Notes under the pieces: model-generated
Database searches by the model: none
What the model was told of the DNA's origin: nothing
What the model saw: the letters and a program-made list of their open reading frames with translations, nothing else
Assembly: GCF_900101905.1 (NCBI RefSeq)
Contig: NZ_FNAJ01000013.1
Span: 165,742 to 229,741, forward strand
Length of the DNA stretch: 64,000 bases
Reading direction: 5' to 3'
Source: Myxococcus virescens
GTDB lineage: Bacteria; Myxococcota; Myxococcia; Myxococcales; Myxococcaceae
Shown: in pieces, positions 26,206-35,345 of the stretch
Numbering within the stretch: the stretch's first letter is position 1
How the letters are laid out: each line of letters opens with the position of its first letter
Program-made: the position numbers and the translations under genes

Positions 26206-27081
26206 ATGCACCACCCGCCCGAAGACACCCAACGCACCCACATCCTCGACGCCATCCAGAAGCAGAAGAACGCGCTGGCGCCGCTGCGCATCACCGGCTC
26301 GCCCACCGAGGTGGGACAGGGTCTGGTGAACCTGGCCGAGCTGCACGGTCTGCTGGAGGACCACGCCGCCAGCCGGCAATTCTACGAAGAGGCGCTCGAG
26401 AAGTTCCAAGAGGCCAAGTACAAGCCCGGCCAGGCGCAGGCCCTGATGGGGCTGGGCGTGGTGAAGGCGAACTTCGAGGATCACCGCGGCGCCATCGAGC
26501 AGATTGCCCGCGCCGCCATGCTCTTCAACGAGTCCAAGGACCGTGAGGGCGAGGCCCTGGCCCGCGCCTGCATCGGCGAGTCCCTGCGCTCGCTGGGCCA
26601 GCCAGAGGCCGCCGAGGAGAAATACCAGGAGGCGCTCATCCTCCTGCGCCAGACGCGAAACACGGAGCGGGTGGCGCGGCTGCTCATCGACATCGGCGAC
26701 ATCCGCATGGAGAAGGGCGACTACGAGCCCGCGCGCAAGCGCTTCCTGGAGGCCGTGCCGCTGCTGGAGCAAGGTGATGATCCGGAGGCGCTCGCGCTGG
26801 GCCACCTGCTGCTGGGCGAGTCCGAGGGGCTTCTTGGCAACCACGAAGGTGCGCGCCCGCACCTGCTCCGCGCGGTGGAGCTGTACCAGGAGGTGCACGA
26901 CCACGCGTATGAGGCCCGCGCCCGCTGGGACTTGGGCCTGTCCTGCTACTACCAGCAGGACTTCGCGGCGGCCCGCAAGCAGTTCGAGACGCTGATTCCC
27001 CTCTACGGGGATCTGGGTCAGACGGGCGAAGTGGCCAAGGTCCAGAACATCCTGGCCCACTTCACCGCGCGCGGCGTGTGA
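26206..27081 (+). CDS. Tetratricopeptide repeat protein
   Basis: A 291-residue, mostly helical protein with about six TPR units (for example YEEALEKFQEAKYKPGQAQALMGLGVV and KYQEALILLRQTRNTERVARLLIDIGDI). There is no signal or membrane segment, so it is probably a cytoplasmic protein-protein adaptor. It is co-transcribed with the ScfR-type regulator (gap of eight bases), which suggests it assists or modulates that regulator; this is inference. A strong hairpin begins at its stop codon. Confidence 0.88.
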   Translation: MHHPPEDTQRTHILDAIQKQKNALAPLRITGSPTEVGQGLVNLAELHGLLEDHAASRQFYEEALEKFQEAKYKPGQAQALMGLGVVKANFEDHRGAIEQIARAAMLFNESKDREGEALARACIGESLRSLGQPEAAEEKYQEALILLRQTRNTERVARLLIDIGDIRMEKGDYEPARKRFLEAVPLLEQGDDPEALALGHLLLGESEGLLGNHEGARPHLLRAVELYQEVHDHAYEARARWDLGLSCYYQQDFAAARKQFETLIPLYGDLGQTGEVAKVQNILAHFTARGV

Positions 27082-27120
27082 GCGCTCCTCCCTGACACCG
27101 GGGAGAGCGCCGTCACACGC
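27074..27120. terminator. Probable bidirectional terminator hairpin
   Basis: GCGTGTGA (27074-27081) and GCGCTC (27082-27087) pair with GAGCGC (27105-27110) and TCACACGC (27113-27120), with a two-base bulge. It overlaps the TPR gene stop and lies between convergent genes. There is no T tract on either side, so efficiency is uncertain. Confidence 0.5.
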
Positions 27121-27127
27121 GCTCTTC

Positions 27128-27631
27128 CTAGGCTTGGATGCCGGTGCCCACCGCGATGGCGAGCAGCCCCAGCACGCCCGCGGCCATCACCATGTAGCGC
27201 CACTCACCCCGCAGGCCCAGCAGCGTGCCCGCCACCGCGAGCCGCGCCACGGGCGTCACCAACAGCAGTGACGCGGCGCCCTTTCGCAATAAGTCGATGG
27301 CGACGTGCACGCGCTCGGATTGGGGCATGGCCTCCAGCCCCAGCGACAGGACGAACATTCCGCCGCTGACCACCGCGCCGGCGCGCAGCACCCGTGCGAT
27401 CCACCGGTCGCCCACCACCGCGCGCTCACGGTGATGATGCCGCACCTGCTCCGCCGCCCCCCCGTCCGGTTGCGCCATGGGCGCCCCGTCCATGGGGGGC
27501 GTCAGCGACGCGGCCCCTCCCGTGACTGCCACGTTGCGCGCGACGGCGGGATGCTCCGCTGTCACCGCCGACACGGAAGCACATGCCGCGCGTGCTTCCT
27601 CCGGTTCACTCACTTCAGGATGCTCGGCCAC
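27128..27631 (-). CDS. DUF1634 membrane protein
   Basis: About 167 residues with the start at the GTG at 27631, which has AGGGGAGGG just upstream. A GTG at 27613 (GTGA overlap with the TauE stop) and an ATG at 27652 are alternatives. The N-terminal third is polar and His-rich (VRHHHRERAVVGDRWIARVLRAG); three membrane helices follow (VVSGGMFVLSLGLEAMP, LLLVTPVARLAVAGTLL, YMVMAAGVLGLLAIAVG). DUF1634 genes are typically found next to TauE/SafE permeases, as here, where they overlap; the protein probably forms part of that permease. Confidence 0.85.
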   Translation of the reverse strand: MAEHPEVSEPEEARAACASVSAVTAEHPAVARNVAVTGGAASLTPPMDGAPMAQPDGGAAEQVRHHHRERAVVGDRWIARVLRAGAVVSGGMFVLSLGLEAMPQSERVHVAIDLLRKGAASLLLVTPVARLAVAGTLLGLRGEWRYMVMAAGVLGLLAIAVGTGIQA

Positions 27632-28392
27632 AATCCCTCCCCTCCCTTCCACAGCATCTGTCCCGCGACCACCAGCAACACCACCGCGAACAAACGCTTG
27701 AGCACCGCCGTGGGCACCCTCGGCATCAGCCGACTGCCCACATATGCGCCTCCCAGGACACCCACCACCAACGGTGACACCAGCGCCAGTTTCAGATGGC
27801 CCCTCAACGCGTACGCGGCAACGCTCGCGGCGCCCGTGACGCCAATCATCAGGTTGCTCGTCGCGCTGGCCACCTTGAACGGCACGTGCATGCCGTACGC
27901 CATCAGCGGCACCTTGAGCGGTCCTCCGCCCACCCCCAACAGCGAGGACAGGCCACCGGCCACGAAGGAGCCGGAGATGCCCAGCGGGTAGTTGGCGGGC
28001 GCGTAGTCGTCCATCGCGGCGGGCTCCTGGCGCGGCGAACGCAGCAGCAACATCTGCAGCGCCACGTAGAGCGTGAAGAGCCCGAACACCACCGCCACCA
28101 TCGCCGGCGCCACCATGGCGGCCACCATGCCGCCAGCGATGGCGCCCAGCACCGTCGCCAGCTCCAGCGACAGCCCCAGGCGGATGTCACTCAGGTGTTT
28201 GTGCACATAGCCCGCGGCGGCGGAGCACGAGCTGGCCACCACGCACATGAGGCTCGCGGGGATGGCTTGCTCCAAGGGAATGTCGAACCCCAGCACCAGC
28301 GCGGGCACCAGGACGATTCCGCCTCCGATGCCGAGCATCGCGCCCAAGGTACCCGCGAGTGCGCCCACCGCGATGAGGAGTAGGACCGTCAT
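27610..28392 (-). CDS. TauE/SafE-family sulfite/anion permease
   Basis: A 260-residue inner-membrane protein with about eight helices and the family glycine motifs in both halves (GTLGAMLGIGGGIVLVPAL and GGLSSLLGVGGGPLKVPLM). The ATG at 28392 is preceded by AGAGGA; the frame to 28437 adds only an unconserved polar tail. The family exports or imports small sulfur-containing anions or sulfoacetate-type compounds; the substrate here is unknown. It overlaps the downstream DUF1634 gene. Confidence 0.92.
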   Translation of the reverse strand: MTVLLLIAVGALAGTLGAMLGIGGGIVLVPALVLGFDIPLEQAIPASLMCVVASSCSAAAGYVHKHLSDIRLGLSLELATVLGAIAGGMVAAMVAPAMVAVVFGLFTLYVALQMLLLRSPRQEPAAMDDYAPANYPLGISGSFVAGGLSSLLGVGGGPLKVPLMAYGMHVPFKVASATSNLMIGVTGAASVAAYALRGHLKLALVSPLVVGVLGGAYVGSRLMPRVPTAVLKRLFAVVLLVVAGQMLWKGGEGLWPSILK

Positions 28393-28482
28393 TCCTCTTC
28401 GAGGATAGGAGCGGCCTCGCGCTTCGGACAGCGCCATTCCCCGAGGGGAATCGGGCTCGCCAGGACGCCTGCTCTGCGGGTG

Positions 28483-29376
28483 TCACGCCGCCCGTGCGCC
28501 CAGCGTCCCTTCGGGGAAGGCCTCCAGGAAGCGGGCTCGCGTACGGGGCGTGAAGGTGCCCCTCGCCATGTAGCCGTGCAACCGACGCAGGACGCCACGC
28601 GCCGTCTCCAGCGTGCCTTCCACCTCCGCGGCGAAGTCGAACGTGTCGTTGCGGTACAGCTCCTGGAACGACAGCCGCGCATACGCTGGCAACGCGCGCG
28701 CCCGGCCCATGGGACTTGAAAGGAAGAGACCGGAGACGTACAGGCCGCGCACCCAGCCATCGACCTCCGACTTGCTGGGCGCCTGGCCCACACGCTCCTG
28801 GGAGGACAAACGGACCAGCTCGTAGAGGCCGCCGCCAATGCCCCGCCAGGGGAAGCCCAGGCTCTTCACCACCTGACACTTCTCCCGCACCCGCGGCGTG
28901 CCGAGCAGCTCCATGCCGTGCAGCTCGCGCAGATAGAAGAGCGTCTGCGCCCATTCGATGTCGCGGTGCGCCTCCAGGGCACGCTCACCGCGGCGGCGGT
29001 GTCGCACCACCAACCTGTCCACCACCGGATACAGACGGCGGTCCAGGCACAGGTGCGTGAAGTAACCCGCGAGCACCGCGAGGCCGGGCTCGGTGCCCAC
29101 CAACGCGCCGGAGGCCACCAGCTCCGCCATCTTCAGCCCGAAGCCCACCGGAGCGCGCTCGTGGTACAGCCGCGCGAAGTGCGGCAGCTCCCGTTCGGGC
29201 AGGAAGGCGGCGAGCCCGCCCCGGATGCCTTCGCACAACGGGAGGTCTGGCAGCGCCGCGCCGAAGCGCGCATACGGCAGGTCCTCCGACAGCGCACGCA
29301 CCCAATCCGCCGGCAGCTCGCCCGGGTTGGCGGCCATCCGTTCAATGGCGGTCAGATGCATCAGCAGCGTGGGCAT
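28483..29376 (-). CDS. Zinc-dependent phospholipase C-like protein
   Basis: A 297-residue protein. The ATG at 29376 (MPTLLMHLTAIERM) is chosen over the longer frame to 29496 because the family typically starts with this His-containing stretch and TGGGGA precedes it. The conserved His/Asp pattern of the zinc-dependent phospholipase C/S1-P1 fold is partly visible (LPYARFGAALPDLPL, LAGYFTHLCLDRRLYP). Many bacterial homologues have no proven lipase activity. No signal peptide is seen, so a cytoplasmic location is likely. It is divergent from pepA. Confidence 0.75.
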   Translation of the reverse strand: MPTLLMHLTAIERMAANPGELPADWVRALSEDLPYARFGAALPDLPLCEGIRGGLAAFLPERELPHFARLYHERAPVGFGLKMAELVASGALVGTEPGLAVLAGYFTHLCLDRRLYPVVDRLVVRHRRRGERALEAHRDIEWAQTLFYLRELHGMELLGTPRVREKCQVVKSLGFPWRGIGGGLYELVRLSSQERVGQAPSKSEVDGWVRGLYVSGLFLSSPMGRARALPAYARLSFQELYRNDTFDFAAEVEGTLETARGVLRRLHGYMARGTFTPRTRARFLEAFPEGTLGARAA

Positions 29377-29517
29377 TCCCCACACTGCTACCCAGTGCAA
29401 CGAAGCAATGCAATGCTCGAATGAAATCCAACGCTTTGCGTGTAACAGGGCGGGCGTTACAGTCCGCGCCCTTTCTACCCGCCCAAGCCTTTTCACTGTT
29501 CAGGAGTTCCACGGCCC

Positions 29518-31113
29518 ATGAACTTCAGCTTCGTCTCCGGCGATGCCACACGGACGAGCGGCGACCTGCTCGTCATTCCCCTCTTCGAGGGCGAGCTGGG
29601 AGACAGCGCCCCGTCCTCCCTCTCCTCGGCGGACGGCGCCCTGGAAGGACGCCTGCGCGGCGCCGCCACCCAGGAGGGCTTCAAGGGACGCGCGGACCAG
29701 AGCCTGGTGATGCACACCCTGGGGCGCACGGCGCCCGAGCGCGTGCTGCTGCTGGGCCTGGGAAACCGCGCCCGCTTCCACCCGGAAGTGCTGCGGCTGG
29801 CCGCCGGCCGCGCCGCGAAGACGGCGCAGCGGCTCAAGGTCACCTCGGTGGCGTTCGCCTTGCCGGCCACCGAGTCCGCGCAGGACGCGGTGCGCGCCGT
29901 GGTGGAAGGCGTGGCGCTGGGCGTCTACCGCTTCGACAAGTACAAGTCCTCCGCGCGCGAGGAGAAGAAGGGCGCCGCGAAGCTGGGCAAGGTGTTCCTG
30001 GTGCTCCCCGAGGGCACGGAGCGCACGCGCGAGTTCGATGACGCGCTGACGCTGGCGCAGCGCGTCGCGGAGGCGACCAACTGGGCCCGTGACCTCGTCA
30101 ACGAGCCGCCCAACGCGGTGACGCCCACGGTGCTGGCCGAGGCCGCGCGTCAGGCCGCGAAGGAAGGCGGGCTGAAGGCCACCATCGGCGGCCGCCGCGA
30201 CATCGAGAAGCTCGACATGGGCATGTTCCTCGGTGTCACCGCGGGGAGCACCGAGGAGCCTCGCCTCATCCACCTGGCGTACACGCCCAAGAACGCGCGT
30301 GACGCCAAGCAGCCGCCGCTGGCGCTGGTGGGCAAGGCCGTCACCTTCGACTCGGGCGGACTGTCGCTCAAGCCGACGGACGGCATGGTGGACATGAAGA
30401 CGGACATGGCGGGCTCGGCCGCGGTGCTGGGCGCCATGAAGGTCATCGCCGCGCTCAAGCCGCCCTTCCCCGTGCACGCCTTCATCGGCGCGTGCGAGAA
30501 CATGCCGGCCGGCAACGCCTACAAGCCGGGTGACATCCTCACCTCGCGCCTGGGCAAGACGGTGGAGATCACCAACACGGACGCGGAAGGCCGCCTGGTG
30601 CTGGGCGACATCCTGACGTGGGCCACCGAGCACAAGCCGGCCGCCATCATCGACCTGGCCACGCTCACGGGCGCCTGCGTCGTCGCGCTGGGCAACTACA
30701 TCGTCGGCGCCTTCGGCGACCACGAGGAGACGGTGACGCAGGTGCTCCAGGCCGCGCGCACCGCGGGCGAGGAGATGTGGCGCATGCCCATCAGCGACAT
30801 GCAGAAGGACGCCCTGCGCTCCGAGGTCGCCGACATGAAGAACTCCGGCGAGCGCTGGGGTGGCTCCATCAACGCCGCCATCTTCCTCCGCGAGTTCGTG
30901 GGCGAGACGCCGTGGGTGCACCTGGACATCGCGGGTCCGGCGAGCAGCCCCAAGGAGCGTGGCTACCTGAGCAAGGGTGGCACCGGCGTGGGCGTGCGCA
31001 CCCTGGTGGAGTACGTCCGCCTGCGCGCGCAGACGCAGGGCACCGCGCCCGTTGAAGCGGCGCCCGAGCCCAAGGCCGGCAAGGCCAGACCGGCCCGGAA
31101 GCGCGCGAAGTAG
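29518..31113 (+). CDS. pepA: Leucyl aminopeptidase (M17)
   Basis: A 531-residue cytosolic aminopeptidase. The catalytic C-terminal domain has the metal and active-site stretches VGKAVTFDSGGLSLKP, DMKTDMAGSAAV and the signature NTDAEGRLVL. It removes N-terminal residues from peptides using two divalent metal ions. The N-terminal domain (1-180) is typical of the family and may aid hexamer assembly. The extra C-terminal 25 residues are Ala/Lys/Arg-rich. It is monocistronic and ends at a bidirectional hairpin. Confidence 0.96.
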   Translation: MNFSFVSGDATRTSGDLLVIPLFEGELGDSAPSSLSSADGALEGRLRGAATQEGFKGRADQSLVMHTLGRTAPERVLLLGLGNRARFHPEVLRLAAGRAAKTAQRLKVTSVAFALPATESAQDAVRAVVEGVALGVYRFDKYKSSAREEKKGAAKLGKVFLVLPEGTERTREFDDALTLAQRVAEATNWARDLVNEPPNAVTPTVLAEAARQAAKEGGLKATIGGRRDIEKLDMGMFLGVTAGSTEEPRLIHLAYTPKNARDAKQPPLALVGKAVTFDSGGLSLKPTDGMVDMKTDMAGSAAVLGAMKVIAALKPPFPVHAFIGACENMPAGNAYKPGDILTSRLGKTVEITNTDAEGRLVLGDILTWATEHKPAAIIDLATLTGACVVALGNYIVGAFGDHEETVTQVLQAARTAGEEMWRMPISDMQKDALRSEVADMKNSGERWGGSINAAIFLREFVGETPWVHLDIAGPASSPKERGYLSKGGTGVGVRTLVEYVRLRAQTQGTAPVEAAPEPKAGKARPARKRAK

Positions 31114-31129
31114 CGCGGCCTTCCAGACA

Positions 31130-31158
31130 GAGGGCGTCCCGGATGAAGGGGCGCCCTC
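31130..31158. terminator. Hairpin between convergent pepA and lipoprotein genes
   Basis: GAGGGCG (31130-31136) plus CCC pairs with GGG plus CGCCCTC (31149-31158) around a short loop, with one bulged T. It overlaps the stop codon of the minus-strand gene. There is no T tract, so it is a probable but not classical terminator. Confidence 0.5.
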
Positions 31159-31774
31159 AGCGCTGGGGCACCTTCCACGCCGTCGCCGGCCCCGCGAGCG
31201 GGCGGACGCCCTGGATGAGCGCATCCACGCTCTGGGGCACGTCCGCCGCGGCCTGCGCCGGCCAGGTGGCCAGCATCATCAACACGCGCCCGGGGATGCC
31301 TTCACGCACGGCCACCTTGCCGTGCACGCCATCCCCCACCTGGAAATCGAAGCCCACCGCGGTGTCCGACAGCGGAATGGGCGCCGGGTCCGTGGTGGTG
31401 AAGCCCGGGTGCTGGCGGAGCCCTTCGGTGAGCCGCTCCGCGAACTGCGTGGGAGAGGCCACCGCGGGCGCCACCTGCAACACCACCTGCGCTCCGGAGA
31501 CGTTGTGGCGGAGGATGACGGGAATGGCGAGCCCCTCCGGCGTGCGCTCATTCGTCTCGTCCAACTGCCAGTCCGCCGTGGGCCGGATGATTTCGAAGCC
31601 CAGGTCCTCGTCCACGTAGCGGCGCGTCGTCGAGCGGCTGTCCTCGCTCGCGGCCTCCGCTGATGGGGCGGGCCCGGAGCCGCCAGCCCCCCCGTGCTTC
31701 ATCGCCTGGCGAGCGCCACCGCAGGCCGTCGTCAGCGCCAGGAGTCCCCACACCCACTTCCGCATCGCGACCAT
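31157..31774 (-). CDS. Hypothetical lipoprotein, 205 aa
   Basis: The ATG at 31774 has GGGGAG five bases upstream; an in-frame ATG at 31765 would give a tighter signal peptide. Lipobox TTAC (MRKWVWGLLALTTAC). After an Ala/Gly/Ser linker the domain at about 50-200 reads YVDEDLGFEIIRPTADWQLDE... and FAERLTEGLRQHPGFT, similar in style to proteins of the PsbP/Mog1-like fold. It is probably an envelope lipoprotein; no enzyme motif is seen. It is last in the minus-strand series from lpxC. Confidence 0.75.
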   Translation of the reverse strand: MVAMRKWVWGLLALTTACGGARQAMKHGGAGGSGPAPSAEAASEDSRSTTRRYVDEDLGFEIIRPTADWQLDETNERTPEGLAIPVILRHNVSGAQVVLQVAPAVASPTQFAERLTEGLRQHPGFTTTDPAPIPLSDTAVGFDFQVGDGVHGKVAVREGIPGRVLMMLATWPAQAAADVPQSVDALIQGVRPLAGPATAWKVPQR

Positions 31775-31827
31775 GCCCGCTCCCCGCCCCGAACGCCGTG
31801 ACGGCGAACGTGGGCACGGGCGAACCC

Positions 31828-33063
31828 CTAGGCCAGTCCTCCTTGGAGGGTGCGGTAGGTGTTGGACAGCCGCTCCGCCACGTCCGCGGGCAGGACGTTG
31901 CGCGCTGAAAACAACGCATAGGACACGAAGGCGTCCAGGGCCTCCAACGTGAGGGCCCGGCCCACCGCCTCGCCTCCCGTGGAGAGGTTGGCCCTGAGCC
32001 GCGCCACGTCCACGCGCCCGTCCGCCGCCAGCGTCACCCCGGCGTACGCGTCCTCCAGGCCCTGCGGCGGCGCGTCGAGGAAGCCGCGCAGCAGGTCCGT
32101 GTCCTTTCCGGCCTCGCGCAGGGCCCGGTGCACCAGGGACAACAGCAGGTTGTAGCGCTCCTCCGCGGACAACAGCTCCCAGGCCATGCCCTCCACGGCG
32201 GGCGCCTGTACTGGAGGCGGCGCCGCGGGGTGGACGGCCACGTTGCCGCCGCGCACTGCTTCCTCAAGCCACGTGTAGAAGGCGTGCGGGCCGCCTTCAT
32301 AGGACGCGCGCAGGCTGGCCAGCGGCAGCCCGTCCGCCAGCCGGGCGAACAACCGCGACTCACCGGGCAGCGGTCCTTCCGGCCCTAGCGTGACGCGCGT
32401 GTCGTCCGGGAAGCGCCGACGCAGGCGCGACACCAGCTCCGCCCGTTTGATGCCGGTGAGGACCAGGTCCCGCGTGCGCTCAGGCAGCTTCACCACGTCC
32501 GCCATCGGCGCGGGGCCTTCGACGAAGACGAAGCTGCCGTCCTCCAGTTCGAAGAGGCTGAGCACCACCTCACGCACCACGTACGTCATGGCGCTGTACA
32601 GGTTGGCTTCGGAGACGAGCCCTTCCGACGTGAGCACCTGACCGATGCGGCGCGACGGCGTCACGCGCGACAGGGCCTGCGTCAGCTGCGCCTGCGTCAG
32701 CAAGCCCAGGCGGAGCAGCGCCGCGCCCAACCGCTCCCAGCGCTCCGTGGAGGTGGCGAACACCACCTGTCCGTCCCGGAAGGACACCGTGCGGCGCCCC
32801 GTGGCGTGCTGCACCGCCAGCAGGCCGCTGCGGATGCCGGACAGGACGTGGGCGAAGACTTCCTCCACTGACAGGGTGCGCAGGCTGCCGGCGAGAAAGC
32901 CAGCGAAGCCGGGCGGCTCCTGGAGGAGGACCATCCCCTCCGGCCCATGGAACCAGGCCTGGAGGGGACGGGAGGGGGACAACCCCTGGGCGAGCGGTCG
33001 CTCCAAGTCGAGCGATGCCGCATCACCCGCGAGGCGGGGCGTGGCTTTGGGTCGTGTCGCCAC
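31828..33063 (-). CDS. DUF4388 (PATAN-type) regulatory protein
   Basis: A 411-residue protein with a GTG start at 33063 and GGAGAGGTGGG just upstream. The N-terminal DUF4388 domain (about 60-260) has LSVEEVFAHVLSGIRSGLLAVQHATGRRTVSFRDGQVVFA and a second lobe with LGLLTQAQLTQALS and GSFVFVEG. The C-terminal 130 residues are helical (EERYNLLLSLVHRALREAGKD). Such domains are common in Myxococcus and act as adaptors in signal transduction and motility networks (family knowledge). No output or catalytic domain is present. It lies 25 bases downstream of the DsbA-like gene. Confidence 0.85.
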   Translation of the reverse strand: MATRPKATPRLAGDAASLDLERPLAQGLSPSRPLQAWFHGPEGMVLLQEPPGFAGFLAGSLRTLSVEEVFAHVLSGIRSGLLAVQHATGRRTVSFRDGQVVFATSTERWERLGAALLRLGLLTQAQLTQALSRVTPSRRIGQVLTSEGLVSEANLYSAMTYVVREVVLSLFELEDGSFVFVEGPAPMADVVKLPERTRDLVLTGIKRAELVSRLRRRFPDDTRVTLGPEGPLPGESRLFARLADGLPLASLRASYEGGPHAFYTWLEEAVRGGNVAVHPAAPPPVQAPAVEGMAWELLSAEERYNLLLSLVHRALREAGKDTDLLRGFLDAPPQGLEDAYAGVTLAADGRVDVARLRANLSTGGEAVGRALTLEALDAFVSYALFSARNVLPADVAERLSNTYRTLQGGLA

Positions 33064-33088
33064 TGCCCACCTCTCCGACTGCCGGGAA

Positions 33089-34174
33089 CTACTTCTTCGG
33101 CGCGTTCAGCTCCGCGTCGATGATGCTCTTGAACTCTTCGAAGGGCTGCGCGCCGGACAGCAGGATGCCGTTGATGAAGAAGGCCGGGGTGCCAGACACA
33201 CCCGCCTGCTTGCCCTCGGCCAGGTCCTTCTGAACGATGGCGCCCTTCTCACCCGAGTCCAGGCAGGCGTTGAACTTCGCCGTGTCCAGCTTCAGGTCGG
33301 CGGCGTGCTTCTTCAGCGCGTCCACGCCCAGCGCCTGCTGGTTGGCGAAGAGCAGGTCGTGCATCTCCCAGAACTTGCCCTGATCGCCCGCGCACAGCGC
33401 GGCCTCGGAGGCCTTCGGCGCCTCCTTGTGGAAGTCGAGCGGGAAGTGGCGGAACACGATGCGGACCTTGTCGCCGTACTCCTGCTGCACCTGCGCCAGC
33501 GCCGGGTTGGCGCGGCTGCAGAACGGGCACTGGAAGTCGCTGAACTCGACGATGGTGACGGGCGCGCCCTCAGGACCACCCTTGGCGGCGCCCGTGGCGG
33601 CCACCTGCTTGCGGACAACCGGGGGACGCGGCGGCTCCGGCAGCGTCAGCTTGACATTGGCGGACTTGCGCAGCTCCTCGAAGAGGGCCTGCGCGCGCTC
33701 CTGCTTCGGCTGCTGCGTCAGGAACTCCACGATCTGCGGCTTCATCTGCTCGTAGGTGGACCCCTCGGGCAGCTGGCCAGCAGCACCGTCGTAGACTTCC
33801 TTGATGCGCTCCTCGGTGGGCGCGGGGACCTTGTCGTCGATCTCCGCCTTCAGGTACGCCTCTTGGGAGAGGCCGCGCTTCTTGGCCTCCGCATCCACGA
33901 GCTTCTCCGTCACCATGCCGTCCAGGCCACGCTTCAGGAGCTGCGACTTCTGCTTCTCCAGGTTGGCCAGCGGCTCCTGGAGGCGCTCGTTGAGCTCCTT
34001 GTAGGTGATCTTCTGCCCGTCGCCGAACGTCGCGACGACAGTGTCGGGCGCGGGCTCACCTGCGGCCTGCTGCGCCGCGGGAGCGGTGGCCGGCGCCTTC
34101 TCCTTGTTACAGCCGGCGGTGAAGGTGGCCGCCAGGAGCGCGGCGAGGATGACGCGGGTGGGACGGTTGAGCAT
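33089..34174 (-). CDS. DsbA-like thioredoxin lipoprotein with SurA-like N-terminal domain
   Basis: A 361-residue protein. Lipobox TAGC (Cys22). Residues about 45-180 resemble the SurA/trigger-factor chaperone arm (ITYKELNERLQEPL, GLDGMVTEKLVDAEAKKRGLS) without a parvulin domain. Residues about 200-355 are a DsbA/thioredoxin-4 fold with the redox motif CPFC in VEFSDFQCPFCSRANPAL and a cis-Pro loop (VSGTPAFFING). It probably forms or shuffles disulfides in envelope proteins, fitting the abundance of Cys-rich lipoproteins in this window. It is 47 bases downstream of lpxC on the same strand. Confidence 0.92.
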   Translation of the reverse strand: MLNRPTRVILAALLAATFTAGCNKEKAPATAPAAQQAAGEPAPDTVVATFGDGQKITYKELNERLQEPLANLEKQKSQLLKRGLDGMVTEKLVDAEAKKRGLSQEAYLKAEIDDKVPAPTEERIKEVYDGAAGQLPEGSTYEQMKPQIVEFLTQQPKQERAQALFEELRKSANVKLTLPEPPRPPVVRKQVAATGAAKGGPEGAPVTIVEFSDFQCPFCSRANPALAQVQQEYGDKVRIVFRHFPLDFHKEAPKASEAALCAGDQGKFWEMHDLLFANQQALGVDALKKHAADLKLDTAKFNACLDSGEKGAIVQKDLAEGKQAGVSGTPAFFINGILLSGAQPFEEFKSIIDAELNAPKK

Positions 34175-34221
34175 ATCCCGCCCACTTAGCCGAGCCTTAC
34201 CGGACCTGCAAGTTAATGACG

Positions 34222-35166
34222 TCAGGCGACAAGCGGCTCGAAGTCCAGCGCGCCGGCCAGTCCAGAGAAGCCCAATCCCATGCCCTCCAGCTCGCGGCGG
34301 CGGGCGGGAACGATTTCGTAGCAGCTCGGATCGGACATCACCTTGCGCACCAACTTGTGATTGAGCGCGTGGCCCGTCTTGTACGCCGTCATGTGGCCAA
34401 TGACGGGCCGGCCAAACAGCGACACGTCGCCGATGGCGTCCAGGATCTTGTGGCGAACGAACTCGTCCGGGAAGCGCAGCCCGTCCGGGTTGAGGATGGA
34501 GACCTCGTCCACGACGATGGCGTTCTCCAGCGAACCGCCCCGGGCCAGGCCCATCTGCTTCAGCTTCTCCACGTCCCGCAGGAAGCCGAAGGTGCGCGCG
34601 CGGGAAATCTCACGCGCGAAGTCCCGGTCACCGAAGTCCAGGTCGAAGGACTGGCCCTGGATGACGGGGTGCTCGAAGTCGATGGTGCAGCTGATGCGGA
34701 AGTGCCGGGCCGGCGTGAGCGAGGCCTGCTTGTCGCCGTCCACCACCGACACCGCCTTGCGGATGACCAGCAGCTCCTTGGGCGCCTCCTGCTCCCGCAC
34801 GCCCGCGCTCTGGATGAGCGCCGCGAAGGGCGCCGCGCTGCCGTCCATGATGGGGACTTCCGGACCGTCCAGCTCCACCCGGAGGTTGTCGATGCCCATG
34901 CCGGCCAGCGCCGCCATCAGGTGCTCCACCGTGCCCACGCGGACGCCGTCACGGCCCAGCGTCGTGGCCAGCGACGTGTCCACCACGTACTCCGCCAGCG
35001 CGGGGATGCTCACCGGGCGGGCGAGGTCCGTGCGCACGAAGACGATGCCATGCCCCGGGGGCGCCGGGCGCAGGGTGAGCGTCACCCGGGCACCCGAGTG
35101 GAGCCCCACGCCCTGCAGGGAGGCGATCTTCGAGAGAGTGCGCTGGTTGTAGGAGGACGGTCGCAT
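34222..35166 (-). CDS. lpxC: UDP-3-O-acyl-N-acetylglucosamine deacetylase
   Basis: A 314-residue zinc deacetylase that commits to lipid A synthesis; shows the organism has LPS. Seen: YNQRTLSKIASLQGVGLHSG at the N-terminus, TVEHLMAALAGMGIDN with a zinc His, the IMDGSAAPF loop, and YKTGHALNHKLV carrying the remaining metal and catalytic His residues. Normal length. A 467-base leader region separates it from the upstream gene. Confidence 0.96.
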   Translation of the reverse strand: MRPSSYNQRTLSKIASLQGVGLHSGARVTLTLRPAPPGHGIVFVRTDLARPVSIPALAEYVVDTSLATTLGRDGVRVGTVEHLMAALAGMGIDNLRVELDGPEVPIMDGSAAPFAALIQSAGVREQEAPKELLVIRKAVSVVDGDKQASLTPARHFRISCTIDFEHPVIQGQSFDLDFGDRDFAREISRARTFGFLRDVEKLKQMGLARGGSLENAIVVDEVSILNPDGLRFPDEFVRHKILDAIGDVSLFGRPVIGHMTAYKTGHALNHKLVRKVMSDPSCYEIVPARRRELEGMGLGFSGLAGALDFEPLVA

Positions 35167-35321
35167 TGTGGGTGTCGCCTCGTGGCTTCTCGGTGCTGCG
35201 GAGCTTCCGCTCCAGACCCGCCGGAGGGCTGGAAACGTTCATCAGTGGTCTGATGTGACGCGCGAGTCCAGCAATCAGCATGCCACTTCCCTGTGACATG
35301 CCTGGCAGCGCCGCGGGCTTG

Positions 35322-35345
35322 AAAATCAGCTCCAACCCCTTGGAG
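35322..35345 (-). terminator. Weak terminator or lpxC leader hairpin
   Basis: A 6-bp stem (CTCCAA/TTGGAG, four-base loop) is followed on the minus strand by CTGATTTTC. It may end the ruvB-operon transcript or act in the lpxC leader. Confidence 0.3.
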
